Positions 22,441-33,170 of a stretch of 64,000 bases of DNA are shown piece after piece. Where the stretch lies: contig OY829326.1 of assembly GCA_963691655.1 (NCBI GenBank), positions 76,749,235 through 76,813,234 of the forward strand, read 5' to 3'. The notes below the pieces were generated by a model. It was not told where the DNA came from. It did no database searches and worked only from the letters and a program-made list of their open reading frames with translations. The translations under genes were made by a program, and so were the position numbers. The stretch's first letter is position 1. Each line of letters starts with the position of its first letter. Source of the DNA: Toxonevra muliebris. Taxonomy: Eukaryota; Arthropoda; Insecta; Diptera; Pallopteridae.

Positions 22441-23293
22441 TAGGTGCGCAATTAAGTTCTCGCTGTTTGACATATTTCGATTTCGATCGATTTTGACATA
22501 TCCAAAACGAGCAGAGTTTAAACATCTAGTAAACAAACCGCTTTGACACATTAGAGTTTTCGTTTTTGGTTGTGTAAAAATAGTGGTGTAAAAATGTCTG
22601 ATTTTGTGCCAAATAATCGTCATTTGCGGTAAGTGTTGATTTTCTTCTATCAATCGAAGAAAACAGCGGCTGACGCGCACCGGGACTTCCAAAAAGTTTA
22701 CGGAGATGCTGCTCTAAGTTAAACAACATGCCGTGATTGGTTCCGTCGCTTTAAAGACGGTGATTATGATATTGACGACCGACCGCGTAAAGGAAGGCCA
22801 AAAACCTTCAAAAACGATGAATTGGTGGCATTGCTCGATGAGGATTCGTCCCAAAAGCAAGTAGAGCTTGCTTCAGCATTGGGAGTTACCCACCAAGCTA
22901 TTTCCAAACGATTGCAAGCGTTGGGAATGATTCAAAAGCAAGGAACTTGGGTTCCTTATGATTTGAAGCCAAGAGATGTTGAAGAAAAGGTTTTCTTCAT
23001 CGCATTGTTACGGGTGATGAAAAATGGATTCATTACAGCTATTCAAAGAAAAGAAAATCTTGGGGACTGCCCGGTCATGCTTCTCTGTCTTCTTCTCGGC
23101 CAAATATTCACGCTTCGAAGGTTATGTTGTGTATTTGGTGGGACCAGGTCGGTGTTATTTATTACGAACTGCTGAAATCGAACGAAACCATCACTGGGGA
23201 ACGGTATCGAACTCAACTGATGCGATTGAGCCGAAAATTGAGCAGAGGCACGATAAGGTTATTTTGCTGCATGACAACGCTCGGTCTCACGAA
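22441..23293 (+). mobile_element. mariner inserted in the long-TIR element, 3' truncated
   Basis: It starts at the TA of the host element with GGTGCGCAATTAAGTTCTCG, the 5' end type of mellifera-group mariners. Transposase remnant from ATG 22594: MSDFVPNNRHLR, stop, VLIFFYQSKKTAADAHRDF, CRDWFRRFKDGDYDIDDRPR, ALGVTHQAISKRLQALGM, TWVPYDLKPRDVEEK, then frameshifts, VTGDEKWI-like (first Asp) and HDNARSH (second Asp). At about 23293 it passes abruptly into the host element, so the third Asp region and 3' end are missing. Confidence 0.78.
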
Positions 23294-23305
23294 TAATACA
23301 TAACA

Positions 23306-23575
23306 TTGCTTGAAAGCGTTCACCCTGTTGGTGCTAATATGTCGTTGAAGATGCATTTTCTCTATTCTCATCTAAAGTTTTATCCACCAAACTTGGGTGA
23401 AGTGAGTGATGAACAGGGTGAACGGTTTCACCAAGACCTAATATCAATGGAATTTCGGTATCAAGGTTTATGGAATGAGGAAATGCTAGCCGATTATTGT
23501 TCGACGACCATTAGAGACACCAATCGCAAAACACACAACAGACAAAATGTGAACTGTACTGAATTCTTTGTTTAA
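23306..23575 (+). pseudogene. DEQGER-family protein, C-terminal fragment (copy 2)
   Basis: An open frame of 89 codons with its own stop: GANMSLKMHFLYSHLKFYPP, NLGEVSDEQGERFHQD, FRYQGLWNEEMLADYC and a basic tail. The motif order His-Ser-His-Leu, Asn-Leu-Gly, SDEQGERFHQD, RYQG and ADYC is strict enough to suggest a real conserved domain, perhaps metal-binding or catalytic through its His, Asp and Cys. The start Met is not the real start: the frame enters from the mariner junction. It matches 18784-18990. Function unknown. Confidence 0.62.
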
Positions 23576-23854
23576 TTAAAAGCAATGTTACTTATGTATT
23601 AAAATTAATGAAATCGTAATTTTTTGTTTCTAGCTCCCAAACTAGAGTTCAGAAACCCATCGCTGAGTACATTTCGAAAAAAGGGTAATTTTGATAAAAA
23701 TGACGATCCATGTCCAAAAAATCAAAAAATTGGCTATATCTCGAAAAGCTGAGTTGCTATGACAAAACTGATTCGGATTCAGTGGACCAAAAGACATTAG
23801 GCACCATCAACTTTGAAGATGGGTATTGCTTTTTTTTTTCATTTTGTTGTATAG

Positions 23855-25928
23855 TGTTATAGCATATTTTGTGATTCATTTTAAGAAGTTTTTGTTCCAA
23901 ACATTTTACATTGACCTAGCCTACAAGTTCAAACCAAACGCACTAGCTTTTATAACCGTCAGCTCTTCTGTTTTAACACATAGGTCCCATAGAGCTATAT
24001 GATTTACCTAATAATCTTGTAATTCGAAAGCATTTTTTTTTTTTTTTATTTTGAATGGGAACTAGTGCAAGATTCTGGTGTAAAAGTGAAAACTCGTAGC
24101 TAATTTTGATTTTACAGCTCGGTTCAAATCATTTAAAACATCGTTTTGAAGCTATATTTCACTAATCGAAGCGATTTCAGATCTCTTATATTTCTGCATT
24201 GTTATCTAATTTGTTTGAAAAATAGAAAATTTCCCTTTACTTTACATACGACTTACTTTAATTCATTCATTCATTCATACAACACCTTTACATATAAATA
24301 TATATATGGGCAGGCATGTACAATTAAAAACAAAAATTATTTTGTACATATTCCTAGAATTATATTTTCCCATAGTATCACATTCACTAAACGAGATATG
24401 CTGGCGACGTGATTTGATATATCAACACCAAGCAACGCAAGGTTAACTAATGCAATTTATTTTTTAATTTTTCATAAAATTTAATACTCGTACAATTTGT
24501 ATAAAAAATTTACAAAAATGCTGCGTTGTCAAAAAAAAAAAAAAAAATATATAAAAATCATCAAACAACTTCATCGTAATACACAATTTTTTTTTTCTTT
24601 GCTCCTAGTATGGTTGATTAATATTTTGCCAACTCAACAGATTTTGATTTTTGTTGTTATGTTCGTTGTCAACGTGTTGGTTCTGGAGCATTTATGTAGT
24701 TAACTCGTGTTTTCCTCAAAAAATTCTTGGAACTAATTTTTCCCAAGCGATTTTTATTTCGTTGATAATTTTTTTTTTTGTCATTAATGACCAAGTGGTT
24801 ACCGGTTGCGTTTTCTGATACTGCTGACAGTTGAGAACGCTGTGCTGAACGACAGTTGAGCATGTCTTGTCTACACGATGTCATTTTAAACTTCTTTATT
24901 GCAGTACGTGTTTGAATTACGTATATAGATTTAAAGTTTCGTATGTTGCAGTTTGAGATAGGAGAATTTACTTTAAATTGAGGAAGAAATTAAGTTTCTG
25001 CAAATTATGAATCTTATTTTTTACTTCCACAAATTTTTAGTGTTTAATTTAAGAACAGCTCCTTTTTCTCCTTTATGGTATTTTGCCCATAAAAATACAA
25101 TTTCTTCAAATGAAGAAGTAAAGTCGGTATTAAAATTTGCCTTCTTTTGTTTTATAAATCAATAATAAAACTTTAATTAAGAATCCAATATCTTTCACAC
25201 ACACACACACACAGATGGATGGATGACCGACGGACGGATGAGCGGAAGAAGGGGTAAACCTGCAGTAAGGTACCCAATTCTTTTAGTCAAAAAACATAAA
25301 GAAACAAACAAAGAAAAACAAATTCAACGCTTTATTAATGTCAACAGTATTGTTATTAATTTTCTTGACAACACCAGCAGACAATAACGGCGAGAACAAC
25401 AACAGCAACAATGTGAACTACTACAGCAACAGAAATACCCAAGCCCAGCGGTAAAAGAGCGTTTCTTTGTGTCAGCAGATAGTTTGAAACAGGATTAGTT
25501 TAGCATTTCATACATGGTTAGAGCTAATATAATGCTGATTTAAAGTGTGGATAAAGCTGTTGGCAGAAACAGAGCTCGATTGCTTCGAATTCAAATTTAG
25601 CAAGTCAAAATAACATATGTAATTTTTATTTTCTTGAAATCAACGATCTCACGATGATTTGAACTTAAGATCAGGCATGATATTCGTTTTGAAATCCTAG
25701 TCAATTTTCAGAATTTTAACCATTATAATTCGACCTTTTAAAAACGAACCAGTAGTAGCGGTTCTTGAGGTTGTATTTAGAATATTTTATTCTAAGTTAG
25801 GATAAGGTGACCATTCGTCTTCAAAACAAGACTTTTGACCCCGAACTTTGCTCCGATTTTTTCCTTACTTAATTTCACTTAACAATTTGAAATTATAAAT
25901 ATCAATCACGAAAATACCTTAGCACCTA
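23855..25928. other. Non-coding DNA with a (CA)n microsatellite
   Basis: No supported gene. A (CA)9 run lies at 25196-25213. Fly-type low-complexity sequence elsewhere. Confidence 0.4.
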
Positions 25929-26440
25929 CGGTTGGTTGGTTGGTTAAGCCGGCTGATCCACAGAAGACCCACTGTGAATCACAATTAACGCTGTAGCGCC
26001 GTTTTGGAACCGCTTCCTCACCGAACTGGAATTAATGATGTACTCTTACTAAACCCACCCCGTAGTGTGTAGGTATCCTAGAAGATTATTTGGACTGACT
26101 GCCGAGCAATCAGACAAGCTATCGAGGAAATACTTCCCCAGGAACCTATATCTTGTCCTCGCCATAGCTGGACATTCACAAAGAAAATGGGAGATTGTTT
26201 CTTTTTCATCTAAGTTTCCGCAACTTCAGCAGTGGGTGTTAAAAGGGATGCGCAGTTTTTTTGTGTGGGTACCTATACACCAGTGGCCGGTGCTGACTGC
26301 TGTTAACCTAGCAGTGCCGGTACGATCCGTTATTAAAAGCTCGCGAGACCGACCTTCATTATATGAGGGCCATGTCGCCCGTGAGGTAGTGCAGGTTGTT
26401 AGTGACTTCCACCTCCGATTACCTTAGCACCTGCAGTCCT
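25929..26440 (-). mobile_element. LINE 3' fragment (RNase H-type LINE) with (AACC)n tail
   Basis: On the minus strand the frame reads WPSYNEGRSRELLITDRTGT, LTAVSTGHWCIGTHTKKLRI then, past one stop, SCGNLDEKETISHFLCECPA and RFLGKYFLDSLSDCS. This is the standard C-terminal region of RNase H-bearing LINEs with an intact Cys-x2-Cys...His...Cys knuckle apart from the stop just before SCG. The 3' UTR ends in (AACC)n (about 25929-25945). It is akin to, but not the same as, the LINE at 10296-12862. Confidence 0.75.
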
Positions 26441-29427
26441 TGCTAAAAAGTGGTTGCAGTTTCCTACATATGAAAGAAAATAATGTTCGGCATGCTAACA
26501 TAAAGAAAATTGTTGGTATGGAGGCACATCCTTCCAATGCTTGCATGAACTATATTTGGAGCTATGAAAACACATTAAAATATTGGTTCGATTTTCAGTA
26601 ACGAAAACTAAAAACTATTTCAGAGTTTTTCAAATGTCAGGTGAGCAGTTTATAAGTATGGCATTATAGACATATTCTCGGAAAGCCCATGATTTTATTT
26701 ACCTAAATCTTTCGGATGTGACATTACATAAACTTCAATATTGATTAAATGCATTATGAAATTTTGAAGTTATGATTGTCTAAAAATTCCATATATGTCA
26801 GTACAATGAATACCCAAACGCAGACATTACAGTCCAGACATATAGTTATCTGAGCGAGACAACCGATTCCTCATCTTTCAAAAATGACATATAATTAAAA
26901 AAAAATCTCAAAACAAAGCGGGTAAAAATTTTTTGTTAAAAAAAAGCCGAAATAAAGAAAAATAATTTCTAAAAATTCCAAATATGTTTTGCTGTGAATT
27001 TTTTAATTTGAGACAATTAAAGATAATCAGCACTATTCTAAATATTCTTGAAATTAAATTCCTGGGAAAATTTGTTTCTTTTCTATGTATTCCTATAGGA
27101 AAAGAAGGAAAAAGAGACAACTTTTCCCGGGGATGTCATTCGGGTATATTTAGAATAGGGCTGAAGATCAATTAATATTCTTGCGTTTGTAAGAATATGA
27201 AGATTTGTATCAAATTAGCACAATTAATTTTTTATAGTTTCCCAAAAGATGAAGCAGTGGAGCGAAAGTGTGTAGATGCTTGTGGCTTGGAAGATGTATG
27301 GCTCTGGTTATATTGGGAGTATGCTCTGCGAACACCATGAAATTGTTGTTGCACCGAACACAAAGAGAGAGTCTTCACTCGCTCTCACACCGAACACTAA
27401 AATGAAATACATCAATGCTTTCCTGCAGCTACAAAACCGCATTTAAGAACTTTCATCTCAATATTACTTATCGTATACATCGTTGCATCTCTTAAGAAAA
27501 TACAACAAATCAATACTCAAATTAAATACCTTATTCACCTGCTTATGAAAATTCAAACTTTTACAAAAATTCATAATTTTTTAAAGTGGCCCAAACTTTT
27601 ATTCTGCATCCGCCCCTGAAGTCATTTGACAATTGTTTGTATGTTTACTTGTCAAAAACACACATATACTAATACATATAAAACTTGCGCATGCGCACAA
27701 CTCACATTTGCACTAGACTTTCTCCCTTTGATTTCTGAATTCAAATACATTGCGCAGGTAGGTTACGAGCAATATAGATGTATTAAATATATGAAAAATT
27801 CAGTCTTTTTTCAGGTAGAAATAACATATCTCAGAAATCTTTGTATTTTCTGTATTTAATAAGTTTTACAAAACTGCGTTTTTAAATGTTTGATATAAGA
27901 ATTTCAATTTTAAATCGATAAAATGTAAAAACTGAAGTCACTTTAATATAAGTAGAACTATACTGTCTGACTGTAAATAAAGAAATTGGAGTTATAAAAT
28001 AGAAAACACGACCATTTCTGATCTATTATTATCTTGTTTGATTCCTGCAATATTAGAAAAATATTTGAAATAATATACTTACCTAGAGGAAATCGTAGAA
28101 TATTTTTTCTATATTATTTTCATAAAATATTGAGTCTTTTATTGGCCGTTTTCTCGAAAACCTGACGTGGGGGCGCAAAATCGTCCGCAGATTCGAGACA
28201 TTTAAAATCGGCAGTCTTATTTTTTTGTTAAAAATTAGAAAAACGAAATCGTACCTCTAAGCTTCTAAAACATCGTCGTATCTCCAATTTTCACCAGTGG
28301 GTTAGATCCTCACATGGCAGCAACAGCAGCACCAAAGACAACGAGCTACATTTTAGAATGTAAAAACAAAAACAGACAAAACAAATACAAAATATCCCAA
28401 CAATAACAAATAAACAAATGCAAGTTGATAAAAATTTATTACTTTCCCATGAAATTAACAAAAACAACAATAACAAGTATATAAAAATTTGTAGTTTTGC
28501 ATTAAAGCGAATACATAAAATTCCTTTAGCTTGTCACACAAATACAGAGTGCGTTTGTTTGTATCTTTATATATTTATGCAAACTGAACTTAACTGTCAG
28601 TTGTGACAGCCACAGCAAGGAATACCACGATATCGCCACCGTCCATCACTAAAAACAAAAACTCCTTCGCTAACGAAGAACATCGAAACGAGCAAATTGA
28701 ATACTAAACAGCATTTAATTAAAGCATCCGTGATTAATGTCGCATCATATTTCAATTTCTCAGTAAAGTCGACGACATTGTAAAGGTGACAAATCCTTTT
28801 CAATATTATGGAGCCTATCACTTTCTCAGTGATATGTGTACAAATATTATCACTAATTTCAATTAAAGTGAGCATAAATCGCATATGTTAAGCACCATGC
28901 TTCTCAGTTTCCCATAGATTGAACAGAAATTTTTCATGATATACGAAATGGATTACGATACATACTGAACTTCTGTGCTGATTTGATTTAAGCCAGAATC
29001 ATACTATATAGACCTGTCTTTAGATATCAGCGCTTTTCTGGATAAAAAATTTAAGTTTCAAGTTTTGTTTCTACTCTACGCTTTGGACGAACCCCAGGAC
29101 CCAGTGCCACACTTTAATTTTCGTATGTCCCATTAATGCTTTGTAGTAAAAATTATCATTTTCAGATTGAAGTTGTATAATTTTGAATGAACCTTCGAAA
29201 AGAAACCATATTACAGTATACCGCCAAACCATTAGAAACACTACAAATTTCCTCTAATTTTGTTTGTAAATGAGTGAGCATTAACAGTTTTAAAAAGATT
29301 TTGCCCAACTTTTTTTTGGGAACTGTACAACAACAAAATAAATGGAACAAAAATAAAGTTTTGGCTTTTCAAAATTTTCACTAAAGTATTTTTTTTCAAT
29401 ACTATTGGAATCAGGAAAATAAATAAA
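26441..29427. other. Non-coding DNA
   Basis: No supported gene. A short segment after a splice-acceptor-like TTTTTTATAG (27226-27235) encodes FPKDEAVERKCVDACG, faintly like a THAP zinc finger. Otherwise AT-rich, with CAA-type runs near 28320-28460. Confidence 0.35.
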
Positions 29428-29682
29428 TCGATACCTCAGTTCCAAAGTATAACAAATCCGAAATTTGATTAATTTGAGATAAGTATGAGAAACTATTCTC
29501 TGAACGATTATGCACCATTCCCAAAGAATAACAGGTGGATAACTCAATGTAGTTCAGTTGTTACACCCAATATTAAATATATATTGATTAAAAAATATTT
29601 TGATAAAAGTATCACTAGTCATTTAAATTTCTAATTATATCGTGTAATTATGACTTGATGCACTTTGGAACTGAGGTATCGA
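29428..29682. mobile_element. Short MITE with perfect 21-bp inverted repeats
   Basis: TCGATACCTCAGTTCCAAAG (plus T) at 29428-29448 is perfectly inverted at 29662-29682. If the target is TA, the true ends are CCTCAGTTCCAAAGT and the insertion hit a TCGATATCGA palindrome. Otherwise the whole 21 bp is the TIR. The inside is AT-rich and non-coding. Tc1/mariner-type MITE is the likeliest class. Confidence 0.7.
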
Positions 29683-30659
29683 AATACTTAAAAAATTTTC
29701 TCATAATTCACTATAATTTAAGAGCAATAGCTACAACAAATTCAAAAATAAAAAAGAAAGGAAAGAGGCAAAAACTTGTTAAAAATATGTAAACTTAGAC
29801 AGCGAAGGGGTAAAGCATGTGGGGCAACATGGTCAATTTATCAGTAAGAAGTATTAAATTATGCCTAAATGGTAAGGAAACAAAATTGTATTTTTTGTGA
29901 TTTTTTGATTGGCATGAAACTATAAAGATTTTAAAATTCGGATGTTCTAGGGGATCAAATGATTGACAGAAAACTTAAATCTATCCTAAAGCTTTAATTT
30001 AGAAAAAATGGGTTAATATTCATCTGTTCTAATTAGAATATGATATCGATTTAAATTTTTTGACATTACATCCAAAATATCGTAGAACAAAGAAAAAAAT
30101 ATGTCACAAAATATCCAGCCATAAACCTAGTCATGAAACGCGTCACTCTAATGTTTTTATGTACATTTCATAAAATAAACATAAATTTATATTACGTTAT
30201 AACTTACCGCCTTGCTGGAGGAAAACAGGCTTTAACCGACTTCAAAACAAAAGAACTGTTAACCTTTTACCTGTCAATTTGCAATGAAGAAATCGTCGTA
30301 AACTAATTTTGGGTCGGGAAACACGAATCTGAAATCATATTGTCTAAAAAGTGATTAGGTAACACATCCACCCACCCACCTTTAGACAATGTATAGTTTG
30401 TGGCTGCTAGGAGTTCATGTGTGTTGAAAAACTTATACGAACTCGCTTTCACATATGAAAACAATTTAGCAACTTACTGATAATTCTTTGACGAAAATTC
30501 CATTTTGACATACGCTAGTGGACGTTAGTGGGTTAAATTAACATTGATGCTTTGAAGAAACTATTATGAAAGACACAAAAGTTGATTAATAGCGAACAAT
30601 TTTCGCCTCTTGCCGGTTAGAGGATTAACTTTAAAACTTTGTATTCTTATTAAATAGAA
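29683..30659. other. Non-coding DNA
   Basis: AT-rich, no gene or element boundary seen. Confidence 0.4.
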
Positions 30660-31925
30660 ATATTGGGAGTATGAATGTATAAACTCGTATTTTTTTTCGT
30701 AATTTGGACATTTATTGTGAAAAAGTGATTATAAATTTATTCTTTAAAGTATTGTCCATCGTTAGCTACAACCTTTTCCCATCTTTTTGGTAGCATACAG
30801 ATTCCGCGTCGAAAGAACTCCTCATCTTTTGAGGCTATCCACGAATCGACCCATTTTTTGAGTTCTTCGAAAGAACGGAAGTGCTGTTCAGCCAGGCCAT
30901 GTGTCATCGATCGAAAGAAGTGGTAATCAAAAAGAGCAATGTCTGAAGAATACGGCGGGTGGGGTAGCACTTCCCATTTCAGCGTTTCCAAGTATGTTTT
31001 TACTTGCCTTGCAACTTGCAGCCGAGCATTGTCGTGCTGAAGAATAACTTCGTCGTGTCTATTCTCATATTCGGGCCTCTTATCCTTTAATGCTCGGCTC
31101 AAACACATCAATTGTAGTCGGTTGCGGTCGCCAGTGATCATTTCATTCATTTTCAACAGCTCATAATACACGACACCTTTCATATTCCACCAAAAACACA
31201 GCATGAGCTTGGATCCATGGATGTTCGGCTTTGCCGTTGATGCTGATGCATGTCCGGGCGGTCCCCATGATTTTTTACGCTTTGGGTTATCGTAACGTAT
31301 CCACTTTTCATCGCTAGTCACAATACGATGCAGAAAACCCTTTCTTTTCTGTCGTTCAATCAGCAGTTCACATGTGAAAAATCGTCGTTCGAAGTCTCTC
31401 GGCTTCAACTCGCACGGCACCTAATTTCCTTGCTTTTGAATCATTCTCAATGCTTTTAATCGTTTAGAAATGGTTGATTGATCAACTCCTAAAGATTCTG
31501 CAAGTTCTTGTTGCGTTTGACATGAATCTTCTTCAAGTAATGCTTTCAATTTCTCATCTTCGAACTTTTTCGGGCCGCCTGAACATTCCCTGTCTTCAAC
31601 ATCAAAATCACCACTTTTGAAACGAGCATACCACACCTGACACATTCTAACGTCTATAGCACAGTCAGGATAAGCTTCAGTGAGTAAACGATGTGCTTCA
31701 GTTGCGTTTTTCTTTAAATGGAAGAAGCAAATTAAAACTTCCCGCAAATGTTGTTTTGTTGGCACGAAATTCGACATTTTCAGCTATAGTAAAATACTTT
31801 TGTAAAATTATGAAAATTATTTGACAGATCAATTCGTATAGTATTTTTGGCACTCTTCGAGATAGAATAGCTGTCAATGTCAAAAAAAATGGCGCGTATG
31901 ATAGATATGAAGTTAGTCACAATAG
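30660..31925 (-). mobile_element. Near-full-length mariner
   Basis: A minus-strand mariner of normal size. The coding region (31777-30737) is flanked by a 5' leader of about 145 bp and a 3' tail with a T-rich stretch. The left edge TATTGGGAGTATGAATG and right edge, inverted, TATTGTGACTAACTTCA are only loosely alike, so the exact ends are approximate. Confidence 0.75.
30737..31777 (-). pseudogene. mariner transposase, one nonsense codon from full length
   Basis: Starts MSNFVPTKQHLREVLICFFH at 31777, reads 118 codons, meets TAG at 31420-31422, then continues in the same frame for 228 more codons to the stop at 30737. Total 346 codons is the normal mariner length. The TAG replaces the Trp of the conserved WVP-EL motif (here VPCELKPRDFE follows). 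Helix-turn-helix: ESLGVDQSTISKRLKAL. Catalytic residues: Asp in TSDEKWIRYD, Asp in HDNARLQ and Asp in IALFDYHFF, with exactly 34 residues between the last two (DD34D). Some consensus positions have changed (LAPSD to IALFD), so mere readthrough might not restore activity. Confidence 0.92.
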
Positions 31926-32254
31926 TTATGAAACACAGGAAAACCGCATTTCCTTAATTACAATTTTTATTTTTGTGAATTCATGAAGTAAAGTATGTAG
32001 TCATGATAATTTTATATTCAAAAAAGGATTTGCAAATTTTCAAAATTTTTCCATAAAAACTCAAAATAAAAGGGGGTGGTGACATAGTTGTGACATTGAC
32101 TATATCTGGGTTTCTGTGATAATTTGTATCTCAAAAATATCTAATCAGAAAATGTTCAACAAGTGAATGTTCTCTAGTGAAGCTAAGTAAATACGTTTAT
32201 TCTGAACATTAAGACAGGAAACATTTTTTATTAGAAAAAAAACAGCCTCAACAG

Positions 32255-32850
32255 TAGAGTTCGACCGAACGTTCGGCTTCGGCCATGTTCGGCCATAAAT
32301 TTGGTGTTCGGCTTCGGCCGAACAATAGCCTAAAACAAAAATTTTGGCACTACAGCCAGAAATTATGGTTAAAAATAATTGCAACCCAAAATCTTATCGC
32401 TCCTCCATCTAGTGTTACTAATTAGCAACTCTTAAGGACAGCTTTATAAAGATAGGGTTTGTCAATTGCTTGGTACAAATGCCGCAAAATTGTTATTTTT
32501 ACACTATAATATACAGTTATTTAACTTTAATTAATAATAATATTTTTTTTTTTTTAGTGTTTGTATTTTGTGTTCAATGAAATATAAAAATAAGTGGTTT
32601 TTTCTAAGTCAACGCTGTGAATTTTAAACGTGATACTATTATAAAAAAGATATAATTTAAATAATATACAGAACATTTGTATTTCAAATTAGGCCAAATT
32701 TATCATTTAAAAAGTAAAAATTATTGATTTATTTTTATACTTTTTATAACTCAGTTTCAGTTCAAATGTTCGGTTCGACCTTCGGCTTCGGCCGAACATT
32801 AAAATTTTGATTCGGCTTCGGCCAAAAAATTTACGGTCGGTCGAACTCTA
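32255..32850. mobile_element. hAT-type MITE (TAGAGTTCGACCG ends)
   Basis: A 596-bp element. The left end TAGAGTTCGACCGAACGTTC and the inverted right end TAGAGTTCGACCGACCGT agree. It is flanked by CTCAACAG (32247-32254) and CACAACAG (32851-32858), an 8-bp duplication with one mismatch. Subterminal GTTCGGCTTCGGCC repeats are found at both ends and resemble those of the hAT at 43548. No coding capacity. Confidence 0.88.
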
Positions 32851-32869
32851 CACAACAGTTTTGCGTTTT

Positions 32870-33170
32870 TTTCTTTTTGGCTTCCATATTCTTAAATGTT
32901 GCTGTGATTTTTTGAAATGCTTCAACTTCAGGTCTTCTTTTACAACTCGACGCAATAAACTTCGGCTAGCATTATACTCAGCAACGAGTTTTCTAGGGCT
33001 TCTTATCCAATCACATCGAATTTTGTTGCTGGCGCATTCCTTTACTGCATATAACCTATTTAAAAAATGTTTGCATGGGGAATTAATCCAATATATGCTT
33101 AGATCGTGGAGATATGCATACCTGCGAAGAAATAGAACCGGGATTAGAAAAGAGTAGTCGAGCCATAGCA
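32870..33170 (-). pseudogene. Tc1/mariner-type transposase N-terminal fragment
   Basis: The minus strand encodes CDWIRSPRKLVAEYNASRSL then LRRVVKEDLKLKHFKKSQQH, the helix-turn-helix region of an ITm transposase. The C-terminal part is cut off where the hAT MITE ends (32850). A possible element end (TACAGGGTGGGCCAAAATAA read on the minus strand) lies at 33613-33632. Confidence 0.6.

Larger units (their letters stand above)
22022..23854 (+). mobile_element. Long-TIR transposon, CACTATACAAC ends, TTA duplication, hosting a mariner
   Basis: The left end CACTATACAAC follows TTA; the right end, its inverse, is followed by TTA. The left arm (22022-22440) and right arm (about 23590-23854) align over more than 200 bp, for example CAGTTTTGTCGTAGCAACTC versus CAGTTTTGTCATAGCAACTC and the shared CATTTTTATCAAAATTAC. 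A mariner sits inside at the TA of CGATTTCATTA. A coding piece of the DEQGER family lies at 23306-23575. Same layout as 18266-19230, so both belong to one element group. Confidence 0.68.

Noticed and set aside
24146..24412. 88-codon frame with Phe/Tyr-rich composition
   Set aside because: Composition is what AT-rich DNA gives by chance; no splice or domain support.
26065..26427. Plus-strand 120-codon frame as a gene
   Set aside because: It is the antisense shadow of a LINE C-terminal region with a clear zinc-knuckle motif on the minus strand.
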